Source: Arthrobacter subterraneus (GTDB lineage: Bacteria; Actinomycetota; Actinomycetes; Actinomycetales; Micrococcaceae). Taken from it: DNA of 64,000 bases. Shown piece after piece: positions 45,149-55,060 of this stretch. Under the pieces are notes generated by a model that saw only the letters and a list, made by a program, of their open reading frames with translations, did not search any database and was not told where the DNA came from. The stretch covers positions 62,001 to 126,000 of the forward strand of contig NZ_FNDT01000001.1 in NCBI RefSeq assembly GCF_900099735.1. Direction: 5' to 3'. Numbering within the stretch: the first letter of the stretch is position 1; the number at the start of each line of letters is the position of its first letter. A program made the translations under genes and the position numbers.

Positions 45149-46347
45149 GCCTGTTCTGTCTCCGGAAGCCCGACGGTGGAATCGGCGCCCGCGATGGTGG
45201 GCTTCTCGCCGCGGCGGTTTGCACAGCAATTGGGCCGGCACACGTCATACCAGGGGCCCAGGTCGGTGGTCGAAGGGCGCTCGATGATGGTGTTGTCCGC
45301 TGTGCGCTCACTGACCAGGTCGATGAGCCCGGCAACGAACTTGGCGTGGGTGCCCGGGGTGGGGACCCGCTCGGCGACCAGGCCCAGTTCGGCGCAGGTT
45401 TCCATCGCCTCGGTATCCAGGTCCCAGACAACCTCCATGTGGTCGCTCACGAAGCCGAGCGGCACAATGACCACGCCCTTGACTCCGGTGGCCGCGAGAT
45501 CAGCCAGCGCGTCGTTGATGTCGGGCTCGAGCCACGGGATGTGCGGGGCGCCGGAGCGGGACTGGTACACCAGGGACCACTGGGCATCAGCGGCCTCCGG
45601 CACCCGGTCAAGCACCGCCTGCGCTGTGGCGAGGTGCTGGGCCACGTACGCGCCGTCCTCCAGGGCAGGCCCGCCGTCCTCGTTCCGTGGGCCCGCGGCT
45701 TCGGCATCGGCGGTGGGGATCGAGTGGGTGGCGAACATGATGTGGACCGGGGCGTTGGACTCACCGTCGGCAGCCAGGCGTTCCCGCACCGACTTCAGAC
45801 CTTTGGTGACTCCTTCGACGAAGGGCTCCACGAACCCCGGGTGGTCGAAGTACTGGCGGACCTTGTCCACCTCGAGCCGGCCGTCAAGGCCTGTCTCCAC
45901 CAGCGCCATTCCGAGGTCTTCGCGGTACTGCCGGCAGCTGGAATAGCAGGAGTAGGCACTGGTGGTGACGGCGAGGATGCGGCGGTGACCGGCGTCGTAC
46001 GCGTCCTTCAGTGTGTCCGCGATGAACGGTGCCCAGTTCCGGTTGCCCCAGAGCACCGGTAGGTCGATGCCGCGGCGGGCGAGTTCGGCCTCCATGGCCG
46101 CCCTCAGTTCCCGGTTCTGCTGGTTGATGGGACTGATGCCGCCGAAGGCGCGGTAGTGGTGCGAGACCTCTTCGAGGCGTTCGTCAGGGATCCCACGGCC
46201 GCGGGTCACGTTGCGCAGGAAGGGAATGACGTCATCCTGGCCTTCCGGTCCGCCGAAGGATGCCAGGACAATGGCGTCGTACTTCTTCGGCTCCATGCGT
46301 CCGTTGTCACTGACTCCGTCGAGGGGGTGGAAGGTTGGAGTGGTCAT
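45145..46347 (-). CDS. hemH: Coproporphyrin III ferrochelatase (CpfC/HemH)
   Basis: The 400-residue enzyme inserts iron into coproporphyrin III in the actinobacterial and firmicute route. Visible segments are AIVLASFGGPEG near residue 25, SHHYRAFGGISPINQQ near 61, ATTSAYSCYSSCRQY near 128, the metal-site His in MFATHSIPTADAE near 205 and the conserved Glu in GFVSDHMEVVWDLD near 295. The C-terminal cysteines in DVCRPNCCAN plus an internal Cys fit the [2Fe-2S] cluster of actinobacterial ferrochelatases. It overlaps hemQ and hemC by 4 bases each. Confidence 0.95.
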   Translation of the reverse strand: MTTPTFHPLDGVSDNGRMEPKKYDAIVLASFGGPEGQDDVIPFLRNVTRGRGIPDERLEEVSHHYRAFGGISPINQQNRELRAAMEAELARRGIDLPVLWGNRNWAPFIADTLKDAYDAGHRRILAVTTSAYSCYSSCRQYREDLGMALVETGLDGRLEVDKVRQYFDHPGFVEPFVEGVTKGLKSVRERLAADGESNAPVHIMFATHSIPTADAEAAGPRNEDGGPALEDGAYVAQHLATAQAVLDRVPEAADAQWSLVYQSRSGAPHIPWLEPDINDALADLAATGVKGVVIVPLGFVSDHMEVVWDLDTEAMETCAELGLVAERVPTPGTHAKFVAGLIDLVSERTADNTIIERPSTTDLGPWYDVCRPNCCANRRGEKPTIAGADSTVGLPETEQA

Positions 46348-47069
46348 CGGAGTACCTCTGCTGCTTCCTGGGCGGTGATCCGCCGGCCTGTGTAGAACGG
46401 AACTTCCTCGCGGACATGCCGACGGGCCTCGGTCTCGCGGAGGTAGCGCATGAGGTCAACCAGATCCACGAGTTCGGGCGCCTCAAGGGCCAGGATCCAC
46501 TCCCAGTCACCGAGGGCAAAGGAGGACACCGTGTTGGAGATGACCTGCGGGAACTCACGGCCCTTCATGCCGTGGTCGTAGAGCATTTCACGGCGTTCCT
46601 CGGTGGGCAGGATGTACCACTCGTACGAGCGGACGAACGGGTACACGCATACCCATTCAGCCGGTGCGACGCCCCGTGAAAAGGCAGGCGAGTGGCTCTT
46701 GGAGAACTCCGCGTCGCGGTGCACGCCCATCGCAGACCACACGATGTCCGTCCCGGCCAGCGTTGCCGTCCGGCGAAGGGTGCGCACAGCGGCCTGGAGG
46801 TCTTCCGGACGGGTGCCGTGGAGCCACACCATGATGTCGGCCTCGGCACGCATGGCGGAAACATCATAGAAACCGCGGACGGTGACCCCGGCCGCAGCGA
46901 GTTCGGCGGTTGCGGCGTCCAGTGCACCGCCGTCGTCGGGCGCACCGGCGGACCGCTTGAAAACGGTCCAGAGCGTGTAGAACTGGCCGGCCCCGGCGTC
47001 GTCGCCGTCCTGAAGGGTGCTGCCGGTGGAAGTGCCCTGCGCGTGTTCGTAACCCGTATTCTCGCTCAT
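46344..47069 (-). CDS. hemQ: Coproheme decarboxylase HemQ (ChdC)
   Basis: The 241-residue chlorite-dismutase-fold protein decarboxylates coproheme III to haem b with hydrogen peroxide, the last step of the coproporphyrin route. Family segments are YTLWTVFKRS near residue 31, GFYDVSAMRAEADIMVWLHG near 67 to 86, EFSKSHSPAFSRG near 120, the catalytic Tyr region VCVYPFVRSYEWYILP near 139, and FALGDWEWILALEA near 186. Its presence with cgoX shows that the organism uses the coproporphyrin route. It overlaps hemH by 4 bases; an 87-bp gap separates it from cgoX. Confidence 0.95.
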   Translation of the reverse strand: MSENTGYEHAQGTSTGSTLQDGDDAGAGQFYTLWTVFKRSAGAPDDGGALDAATAELAAAGVTVRGFYDVSAMRAEADIMVWLHGTRPEDLQAAVRTLRRTATLAGTDIVWSAMGVHRDAEFSKSHSPAFSRGVAPAEWVCVYPFVRSYEWYILPTEERREMLYDHGMKGREFPQVISNTVSSFALGDWEWILALEAPELVDLVDLMRYLRETEARRHVREEVPFYTGRRITAQEAAEVLR

Positions 47070-47156
47070 GGATCCAGTCTGCTCCTGTCAACAGGCAAAT
47101 GAAAATTGGTGGGTTCTACAGCTGGTAGAAGATTATCAACGTTCGGGCGGAGAGTG

Positions 47157-48599
47157 TTAGCGCCCGGCGAGAAGCCGTCTCGCGAGCGCCGCCCCACGGT
47201 CACGCGCGTTGTCGATCACCGACACCAGGCCGGTGCCCGCAAGCCAGGCACCGGTGATTTCCAGTCCGCGCTCATTCGCGGCTGCAGCGCGGATGCGTGC
47301 CACCCGGTCCCGGTGGCCCAGGGTGGCGTGCGGAAGCGCGTTGGTCCACCGCACCACATCCCAGTCGACGACGTCCGATGGGCTGATATCGACCCCCAGC
47401 AGTACCGACGCATCATGCAGTGCGATCGACTGAAGCTCGTCGTCGGGAAGCCGGGCCGTGTCGTCGCCGTCTGCCCCCCGCCCGAAGGAAAGGCGGAGCA
47501 CATGGTTTCCCGGGCCCGCCGCTGCTGCCAGCCATGGCCACTTTGCGGTGGCATGCGTGAGTGCCTTGGCCCGTACATCGGCGACGTTCCGTGCCACCAG
47601 GACGCCGGTCCCCCGCGGCGCCGCATCGAGCTGCGGAACATCCACCACCAGGCTCACCAGCGCCACTGCCGGCACCACGGCCGGCCTGTCCTCCTGGATC
47701 CGGGGCACCGTGGAAGCCAGCAGGTCGACGGCGGTGGGACCGTCCGTTGCAACTACCACCGCATCGGCCGTCAGCGTCCGCGACGATGTGGTGATGCTCC
47801 AGCCCTCGGGTGTCCGGGCGAGATTCCGTGCAGCTTCCGAAGGATGCAGCGCAGCGCCGTCGCGCTCCAGCCGCTGCGTCAGCGCACTGGTCAGCTGGTG
47901 CATGCCGCCCTCGAGGCCGGCTACGGCGGTTCCCGCCGGCGCGGCTGCCCGCATGGCGCCGACGGCTGCGCCGAGGGATCTGTGCCGGCGCATCATGGCG
48001 CGCAGACCGGGAACGGCGGCGTCGACGTCCAGGTCATCGGGGTCAGCGGACAGGACACCTCCGACCACCGGCGCAACGAGCCGTTTCAGCACCTCCGCGC
48101 CCATGCGGGCCCGCACCACGGCACCCAGGCTGAGCTGCTCCTGGTTCAGCAGCCCGCCCAGGGGCAGCGCGCGGTCGAGGCCGGCGCGCACAGTCGCCGC
48201 GCGGCCGATCAGCGCGGTCAGGCCGGGATCACGAACGTCGGCCGGAATGCCGAGAAGCCCCGATGCGGGCAGCGGGAACGCTTGCCCCCGGCCATCCTGC
48301 CCGGGCAGATACAGCCAGGCACCGGTGGGGTTCGGGGTGCGGACCAGCGCCCCCAGTCCCAGCTCGCGGGCCAGGGCGGGCACAGTGTCGGAGCGGGTGG
48401 AGAACGATTCCGCGCCGGCGTCGAGCGTCAGGCCGGCCAGTTCATGGCCGGCCACCGATCCGCCGAAAGTGGCGGAGGCCTCCAGCACGGTCACGCGGCG
48501 ACCGGCGGCAGTGAGTTCCCGGGCTGCGCACAGTCCCGCAATGCCGCCGCCGAGAACGACGACGGCGGGAGCCGGATCGACCTGCTTGCCGCGGCTCAT
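47157..48599 (-). CDS. cgoX: Coproporphyrinogen III oxidase (HemY/CgoX type, FAD)
   Basis: This 480-residue FAD-dependent oxidase has the N-terminal dinucleotide fold AVVVLGGGIAGLCAARELTA (residues 12-31), VTVLEAS, and the C-terminal GAWLAGTGLVSVIDNARDRG (near 450-470). Within the haem cluster beside hemQ it should oxidise coproporphyrinogen III to coproporphyrin III, in contrast to the protoporphyrinogen oxidase activity of related HemY. The start overlaps the hemE stop as ATGA. Confidence 0.92.
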   Translation of the reverse strand: MSRGKQVDPAPAVVVLGGGIAGLCAARELTAAGRRVTVLEASATFGGSVAGHELAGLTLDAGAESFSTRSDTVPALARELGLGALVRTPNPTGAWLYLPGQDGRGQAFPLPASGLLGIPADVRDPGLTALIGRAATVRAGLDRALPLGGLLNQEQLSLGAVVRARMGAEVLKRLVAPVVGGVLSADPDDLDVDAAVPGLRAMMRRHRSLGAAVGAMRAAAPAGTAVAGLEGGMHQLTSALTQRLERDGAALHPSEAARNLARTPEGWSITTSSRTLTADAVVVATDGPTAVDLLASTVPRIQEDRPAVVPAVALVSLVVDVPQLDAAPRGTGVLVARNVADVRAKALTHATAKWPWLAAAAGPGNHVLRLSFGRGADGDDTARLPDDELQSIALHDASVLLGVDISPSDVVDWDVVRWTNALPHATLGHRDRVARIRAAAANERGLEITGAWLAGTGLVSVIDNARDRGAALARRLLAGR

Positions 48600-49663
48600 C
48601 GGCCCGGCGGCACCGAATGGATGAGGGAGACCACGCGCGTCAGCACGTCGGGATCCGCTTCCGGGGGGACCCCGTGACCGAGGTTGACGACGTGCCCGGG
48701 TGCCGATGAGCCGGCGTCCAGAACGGCCCGCACATGGGCTTCCAGTACCTCCCAGGGAGCCGAGAGCAGCGCCGGGTCGATGTTGCCCTGCAACGGAACT
48801 GTTCCTCCGAGCCGCTTGTTCGCCTCATCCAGCGGGAGGCGGTAGTCGACGCCCACCACGTCCACGCCGACGTCGCGCATTGCGACCAGCAGTTCCGAGG
48901 TTCCCGTTCCGAAGTGCACCAGGGGCGCGCCCAGGTCGCGGACATGGTCCAGGGCACGGGACGACGCCGGCGCCACGTGCTCCACATAGTCGGCAAGGCC
49001 CAGCGATCCAGCCCAGGAATCGAAGAGCTGGCCTGCACTCGCGCCGGCTTCCAGCTGCGCACGGAGGAAGAGCCCGGAAGCATCCGCTGCCCACTCGGTG
49101 AGCGCCCGCCAGGTATGCGGATCCGCGTGCATCATGGTGCGGGGGCCGAGGTGGTCCCGGGACGGCCTTCCCTCGACCATGTAGGCGGCGAGGGTGAACG
49201 GCGCTCCCGCGAACCCGATCAGGGGTGTGCTTCCCAGCTCGGCGACAGTGCGTGCCACGGCCTCCCGGATCGGCTCCAGCGCGGCGTCCGTCAGCTCGGG
49301 AAGCGCGGCAACATCGGACGCGCTTCGGATAGGGCTGCCCAGAACCGGGCCCACGCCGGGCACGATGTCCACGTCAACTCCGGCGAGCTTGAGCGGAATC
49401 ACGATGTCGGAGAAGAAGATCGCGGCGTCGACGTCATGGCGCCTCACCGGCTGAAGGGTAATCTCAGCGGCCATCGCGGGGTCGAGGCACGCATCAAGCA
49501 TGGCGGTGCCTTCGCGGAGCGCACGGTACTCGGGAAGGGAACGCCCTGCCTGCCGCATGAACCAGACCGGACGGCGGGAGGGAGTACGCCCGCGGTAGGC
49601 CTGAATGAGCGGAGACTCCGACGTCCTACCGTCCGTCAGGGGATGCGTTTCGCTGAGGGTCAT
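48596..49663 (-). CDS. hemE: Uroporphyrinogen decarboxylase
   Basis: From the ATG at 49663 (MTLSETHPL) the product has 355 residues and decarboxylates uroporphyrinogen III to coproporphyrinogen III. Marks are RPVWFMRQAGRSLPEYRALR near residue 31, DAAIFFSDIVIPL near 80, GFAGAPFTLAAYMVEG near 150, LFDSWAGSLG near 213, VVGVDYRLPLDEA near 270 and LQGNIDPALL near 293. It is the first gene of the eight-gene minus-strand haem operon and is divergent from hemA. An upstream in-frame start eight codons earlier has no support. Confidence 0.95.
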   Translation of the reverse strand: MTLSETHPLTDGRTSESPLIQAYRGRTPSRRPVWFMRQAGRSLPEYRALREGTAMLDACLDPAMAAEITLQPVRRHDVDAAIFFSDIVIPLKLAGVDVDIVPGVGPVLGSPIRSASDVAALPELTDAALEPIREAVARTVAELGSTPLIGFAGAPFTLAAYMVEGRPSRDHLGPRTMMHADPHTWRALTEWAADASGLFLRAQLEAGASAGQLFDSWAGSLGLADYVEHVAPASSRALDHVRDLGAPLVHFGTGTSELLVAMRDVGVDVVGVDYRLPLDEANKRLGGTVPLQGNIDPALLSAPWEVLEAHVRAVLDAGSSAPGHVVNLGHGVPPEADPDVLTRVVSLIHSVPPGR

Positions 49664-49816
49664 GACTCGATTCTGCCGAAGTTCCACCCGCTTGGATAAC
49701 CGGGCGGTCCATGGGTGGGAGAAATCACCTCTGCCGGGGATCCCTCAGCACTCACGGCCCAGCCGCTAATTCGGCTTAACGGCGCGGATTTTCGACGCTG
49801 GAAGAACCTTGGAACT

Positions 49817-49828
49817 TAGGTTTACCTA
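49817..49828. promoter_or_regulatory. Palindromic operator candidate in the hemA/hemE intergenic region
   Basis: TAGGTTTACCTA is a 12-bp interrupted palindrome (5-bp arms, 2-bp centre) placed 35 bp before hemA. The extended TTAGGTTTACCTATTAG resembles one half of the DtxR/IdeR iron box (TTAGGTTAGSCTAACCTAA) but matches only about 11 of 19 positions. TATGCT at 49854-49859 may be a hemA -10 element. The 199-bp gap should also carry the hemE promoter, which I cannot place. Confidence 0.35.
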
Positions 49829-49862
49829 TTAGGGTCTGGATGCCGCTGTTGGCTATGCTGGG

Positions 49863-51194
49863 ATGGCTGTGAACTACTTTTCCCTGGTTGCGACCCACTC
49901 GGATATCGACCTGGAGACCGTGGCCCGCCTAAGCGTCGGGGCGTCCCAGGTCGCTTCGTCCGCGCTTCAGGACAGTCCAGCGCTCACCGGAGCAGTGGCG
50001 CTGGCAACCTGCAACCGGTTCGAGATCTACGGCGAAGCGGCTTCCGAGGCGGACATTGAAGCGGCACGCGCCTCCATCATCTCCGCCATCAGCGCCCAGT
50101 CCGGATTGCCCAAGAGCAAGGTGTCGGATTCCTTCACCACCATGACCGGCCATGAAGTTCCGCGTCACCTCTTCAGCGTCAGCGCGGGCCTGGATTCCGC
50201 CGTCGTCGGTGAGCGGGAGATCGCAGGACAGGTGCGGCGGGCCCTCATTGAATCGCAGGGGGTCGGCACGGCAAGCGGCGGCCTTGTCCGCCTGTTCCAG
50301 GCGGCTTCCCGGACCGCCCGTGATGTCGGAGCCCAGACCGCCCTCGGCGCGCGCGGGCGCTCAATCGTCTCGGTTGCACTCGATCTTGCTGCGGACCTTT
50401 CGAGCACAGGCGACCTCGCGGAGAAGTCAGTGGTTGTCTTCGGTACGGGCGCCTATGCCGGTGCCACCATGGCGCTGCTCCGCGAGCGGGGCTGCACTGA
50501 TATTTCCGTCTACTCGCCGTCCGGACGCGCTGAGAGTTTCGTTGCCACACGGGGCGGAACGGCGCTCACCGGTGAAATGCTTCCGGCTGCACTCACGCGC
50601 GCGGACATCGTCATTGGCTGCAGCGGCAGCGAGCAACGGGTGAGCGCCGATGACATCCGCAAGCTCCGCGAGGGCGTTGATCGCTCGCTGGTGATCGTCG
50701 ATCTGGCCCTGAGCCACGACTTCGATCCCGCGGTTGATTCCGTGGACAACGTCGAGCTCATCACCCTGGAATCGGTACGCCTTGCCGCGCCCGAGGAACA
50801 GGCGGAGTCATTGCGGCAGGCTGGAGAACTGGTTTCCACGGCAGCCGCTTCCTTCCAGGAACGGATTGCTTCCCGCTCCGTTGACGCCTCCATCGTCGCG
50901 CTGCGCAAGCACACCCAGCAGGTTCTGGATGCGGAGATGGCAAGGGTCCGTGCCCAGCACGGCTGCACGGCCGCCGCCGAGGAAGTCGAGTTCGCGCTGC
51001 GGCGGATGGTGCGGCAACTGCTTCACGTGCCCACCGTCCGCGCCCGGCAGCTCGCCGCCGAGGGCCGCCAGGATGACTACACTGCGGCGCTTGAGGCACT
51101 CTACGGGATCGAGCCCGAGGACACCGCCGAAGCCGCGCCCCAGCAGTCCTGTCCCGTCAGCGATGGTGCCCAGGCCCGCGCTGAGACGGCCTGA
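49863..51194 (+). CDS. hemA: Glutamyl-tRNA reductase
   Basis: The 443-residue enzyme reduces glutamyl-tRNA to glutamate-1-semialdehyde, the first and usually rate-limiting step of haem synthesis. The catalytic cysteine is in [11 protein letters not shown] (near residue 50). [15 protein letters not shown] lies near 118, the NADPH site [17 protein letters not shown] near 193, and the helical dimerisation domain near 330-420. Start choice is open: the ATG at 49863 follows TATGCT by only 3 bases, so the in-frame GTG at 49869 may be the real, leaderless start. It is divergent from the hemE operon. The tail is Ala/Glu-rich. Confidence 0.94.
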   Translation: MAVNYFSLVATHSDIDLETVARLSVGASQVASSALQDSPALTGAVALATCNRFEIYGEAASEADIEAARASIISAISAQSGLPKSKVSDSFTTMTGHEVPRHLFSVSAGLDSAVVGEREIAGQVRRALIESQGVGTASGGLVRLFQAASRTARDVGAQTALGARGRSIVSVALDLAADLSSTGDLAEKSVVVFGTGAYAGATMALLRERGCTDISVYSPSGRAESFVATRGGTALTGEMLPAALTRADIVIGCSGSEQRVSADDIRKLREGVDRSLVIVDLALSHDFDPAVDSVDNVELITLESVRLAAPEEQAESLRQAGELVSTAAASFQERIASRSVDASIVALRKHTQQVLDAEMARVRAQHGCTAAAEEVEFALRRMVRQLLHVPTVRARQLAAEGRQDDYTAALEALYGIEPEDTAEAAPQQSCPVSDGAQARAETA

Positions 51195-51236
51195 CTGCGG
51201 GCTCTCGGACTTCCAGCTCGCTGACAGGGCACCGCT

Positions 51237-51330
51237 GGATTCTGCTCAGTAAGCATCCGCGCGGTGTGGATGCCGCTCACCAGGGATTCGCTCCGACTGG
51301 ATCCCGTTCGGTGTAGATCCCGCTCAGTAC
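51237..51330. repeat. Six degenerate 15-16-bp tandem repeats at the moeZ stop
   Basis: Units start at 51237, 51253, 51268, 51284, 51299 and 51315, with consensus GGATYCCGCTCAGTAN. The first (GGATTCTGCTCAGTAA) and the last (AGATCCCGCTCAGTAC) share GCTCAGTA, which in the last unit contains the moeZ stop (51324-51326) and final Tyr codon. The array fills the gap between convergent hemA and moeZ. Confidence 0.85.
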
Positions 51331-52514
51331 ACCGGCTTGTCGGGCTCCACGTCACGAACCCACTGCAGGATCCCGCCGTCCACGTTGTACACCTGCCGCG
51401 CACCCTGTTCCCGCAGATAACGGACAACATTGGCTGAGCGGCTGCCTGCCTTGCAGTGGACGTAGATCTCACGTTTCGCGTCGAGCTGCGTCTCTCCGCT
51501 GAGGATCCGGTTCTGGGGTATCAGGGTGGCGCCGTCGATCCGGACAATCTCGTATTCCCCGGGTTCCCGCACATCGATCAGATCGAAGTCCCGGGCCCCT
51601 GAGGCACGCTCCTGCAGTAGTTCCTCCAGTTGCGCAGCGGTGATCGAGGGAAGCTCGCCTAAAGCCCCGCCCTCAGCCGGCTTGAGACCGCAGAATGCCT
51701 CGTAGTCCGACAATTCGGTGATCGGAGCAGCGGAAGGGTCCCGCCGCACCCGAAGTTCCCGCCAGGTCATGTCCAGCGCGTTGAAGATGAGCACCCGCCC
51801 CAACAGGGTAGTGCCAATCCCCGTGATGAGTTTGATCGCCTCGTTGACCATGACCGAACCGATCTGGGCGCACAGCACCCCCAACACTCCCCCCTCAGCG
51901 CAGGAGGGAACAGCGCCGGGCGGTGGGGCCTCCGGATACAGGTCGCGGTAGCTGGGTCCGCCGACGGAGGGCTTGGCCCAGAAAACGCTCACCTGCCCGT
52001 CGAAGCGCAGGATGGAACCCCAGACGTACGGTTTGCCCAGGATTTCAGCGGCGTCACTGACCAGGTACCGGGTGGCGAAGTTGTCCGTCCCGTCCAGAAC
52101 GAGGTCATACCCGGCGAAGATCTCGAGGACATTGCTGGTGTCCAGCCGTACCTCGTGCCGCACGACAGACACGTGCGGATTGAGGTCCGCAATGCTTTGC
52201 TCCGCGGAGGCCGCCTTGGTCTGGCCGACATTGCTGACCCCATGAATCACCTGCCGCTGCAGATTGGAAACGTCGACGACGTCGTCATCCACGATGCCCA
52301 GCGTCCCCACGCCGGCAGCCGCCAGATACAGGAGCGCGGGTGAACCGAGCCCGCCGGCGCCGATCACCAGCACCTTCGCGTTCTTGAGCCGTTTCTGGGC
52401 ATCGACGCCGAACTCGGGAAGAATGAGGTGCCGGGAGTACCGCTCTGTTTCTTCCCTGCTGAGAGCAGCGTGCGGCTCCACCAGCGGACCGGGGGCAGGA
52501 GTCAAAACACTCAT
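51324..52514 (-). CDS. moeZ: MoeZ-type adenylyltransferase/sulfurtransferase (ThiF/MoeB + rhodanese)
   Basis: The 396-residue protein joins an E1-like adenylyltransferase (residues about 20-270, VLVIGAGGLGSPALLYLAAAG near 49, NLQRQVIHG, DGTDNFATRYLV near 141) to a C-terminal rhodanese domain (about 290-396) whose active cysteine is in YVHCKAGSRSA near 363. Such proteins activate the C-terminal Gly-Gly of small sulfur carriers and load them with sulfur, in molybdopterin, thiamine or CysO pathways. With thiS-thiG nearby but no separate thiF, it is a good candidate to activate ThiS. It is divergent from the TetR gene. Confidence 0.93.
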   Translation of the reverse strand: MSVLTPAPGPLVEPHAALSREETERYSRHLILPEFGVDAQKRLKNAKVLVIGAGGLGSPALLYLAAAGVGTLGIVDDDVVDVSNLQRQVIHGVSNVGQTKAASAEQSIADLNPHVSVVRHEVRLDTSNVLEIFAGYDLVLDGTDNFATRYLVSDAAEILGKPYVWGSILRFDGQVSVFWAKPSVGGPSYRDLYPEAPPPGAVPSCAEGGVLGVLCAQIGSVMVNEAIKLITGIGTTLLGRVLIFNALDMTWRELRVRRDPSAAPITELSDYEAFCGLKPAEGGALGELPSITAAQLEELLQERASGARDFDLIDVREPGEYEIVRIDGATLIPQNRILSGETQLDAKREIYVHCKAGSRSANVVRYLREQGARQVYNVDGGILQWVRDVEPDKPVY

Positions 52515-52682
52515 GCTTCAATGTATGCCCAGCAGTGCGGTACTGCGCAATGCACGGGTTCAGCCGCAATCTCCGCGCGCGTGGCCTCCCGGTGCGGGGC
52601 TGCGCGGGTAGACTGGGAACCCCGTTGTAGGGGCGGGGACAACCTGATTCAGTACCAGACACACGACCGAAGGCCCAGACAC

Positions 52683-53303
52683 GTGACTTCAGAGGCACCG
52701 GCGAGCGGAAAGGCCGTTCGGCTGCCGCGAGACGAGCGGCGACGCCAGCTGTTGAACGCGGCCCATGAGGTGTTCGTTGCCAACGGCTACCACGGTGCTG
52801 CCATGGATGAAATCGCCGAAGTGGCGCACGTCAGCAAGCCTGTGCTCTACCAGCATTTCCCGGGCAAGAGGGAGTTGTACCTTGCCCTCCTGGAGAGCCA
52901 TCTGGCTTCGCTGACGGAGCTGCTCGTCGAGGCGCTGCAGTCCACGTCCGACAACAAGCTGCGGGTGCACGCCACCATGCGCGCGTACTTCCAGTTCATT
53001 GCCCAGGACAGCCAGGCGCACCGGATCGTGTTCGAATCGGACCTGAATAACGATCCGGATGTCAGCCGCCGCCTCGAGGCGTTCAATGCGCACTTTGCGG
53101 ACCAGATTGCGGGGGTCATTTCGGGAGACACCAGGCTCTCCCATCTGGAAGCCACCCTCCTTGGACGCGCGATGGCCGGCATGGCCCAGGTGAGCGCGCG
53201 CTACTGGCTTGAAACCGACGGCGGCCTGGACATCGATACCGCAAGCGAGCTCATCTACCGTTTAGCTTGGCGCGGAATCAGTCGATTCCCCAAGGAAATC
53301 TGA
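52683..53303 (+). CDS. TetR-family transcriptional regulator
   Basis: From the GTG at 52683 (VTSEAPASGKA) the product has 206 residues. The N-terminal helix-turn-helix is typical: RRRQLLNAAHEVFVANGYHG, DEIAEVAHVSKPVLYQHFPG (residues about 19-65). The ligand domain has a long helix pair and no recognisable ligand signature. It lies in the same position as the Rv3208 regulator in mycobacteria, between moeZ and the DUF3107 gene. The longer open frame upstream (from 52428) runs antisense into moeZ and was not accepted. Confidence 0.9.
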   Translation: MTSEAPASGKAVRLPRDERRRQLLNAAHEVFVANGYHGAAMDEIAEVAHVSKPVLYQHFPGKRELYLALLESHLASLTELLVEALQSTSDNKLRVHATMRAYFQFIAQDSQAHRIVFESDLNNDPDVSRRLEAFNAHFADQIAGVISGDTRLSHLEATLLGRAMAGMAQVSARYWLETDGGLDIDTASELIYRLAWRGISRFPKEI

Positions 53304-53381
53304 GTTACATTTCCCTTAGTTTGGCGGCGCTGACAACGGGCGCCGTCGCACCTTCCCTATCCGTCACATGAAAGGCCCGCT

Positions 53382-53606
53382 GTGGAGATCAAGATCGGCG
53401 TACAGAACGTCACCCGCGAGATTGTCCTGGAGTCGAACGAAACCGCTGAAGCGGTAGCGGACGTCGTCAGCAAGGCCATGAACGGTGGCGCCGAGCTGCG
53501 CCTGACAGACAGCAAGGGACGCCAGGTCATTGTTCCCTCCGCCGTTCTGGGCTACGTGGAAATCGGCGAGAGTGAAACCCGCCGCATCGGTTTCGGCGCT
53601 CTCTGA
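53382..53606 (+). CDS. DUF3107 small protein (Rv3208A/TB9.4 type)
   Basis: The 74-residue protein starts with a GTG and reads VEIKIGVQNVTREIVLESNE at the N-terminus, ending GYVEIGESETRRIGFGAL. Length, composition and position after the TetR gene match the DUF3107 family found across actinobacteria. It has no signal peptide or transmembrane part, and its function is unknown. It follows the TetR gene by 78 bp. Confidence 0.88.
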   Translation: MEIKIGVQNVTREIVLESNETAEAVADVVSKAMNGGAELRLTDSKGRQVIVPSAVLGYVEIGESETRRIGFGAL

Positions 53607-53622
53607 CAAAGCAGGTGTACCC

Positions 53623-53928
53623 GTGGTCTCGCTGATAGTCGTCACCGGCGTCGCTCTGTCGGTGGGCTTCTTTGTCTGGTTCGCTGACCGGCGACACCAC
53701 CGGTACGGGGTGCTGCTCCTGCCCGGCATCTGCCTCACCTCAGCGCTGATCCTGTGGATCATCCTGCAGTTTGCCGGGCTGGGCTATCACCCGGACCTGT
53801 TCTGGCTGGCCTGGCTTCTGCCGATGCTGGTCTCGACCGTAGTCACGGTGGCAGCCGCCTGGTGGTTTGGGCGGCACCGCGAACACGCGGATGCCGAAGC
53901 CATGACGTCAATCCTGAAGCGGCGCTGA
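53623..53928 (+). CDS. Small hypothetical membrane protein
   Basis: From the GTG at 53623 (VVSLIVVTGVA) the product has 101 residues and three hydrophobic segments at about 1-19, 28-50 and 58-83, followed by a basic end. GCAGG lies upstream. The gene starts 16 bp after the DUF3107 stop, so it is probably in the same operon. I recognise no family. Confidence 0.65.
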   Translation: MVSLIVVTGVALSVGFFVWFADRRHHRYGVLLLPGICLTSALILWIILQFAGLGYHPDLFWLAWLLPMLVSTVVTVAAAWWFGRHREHADAEAMTSILKRR

Positions 53929-53941
53929 CGCCTTCGCATGG

Positions 53942-55058
<1,117 letters not shown>

Positions 55059-55060
55059 GT

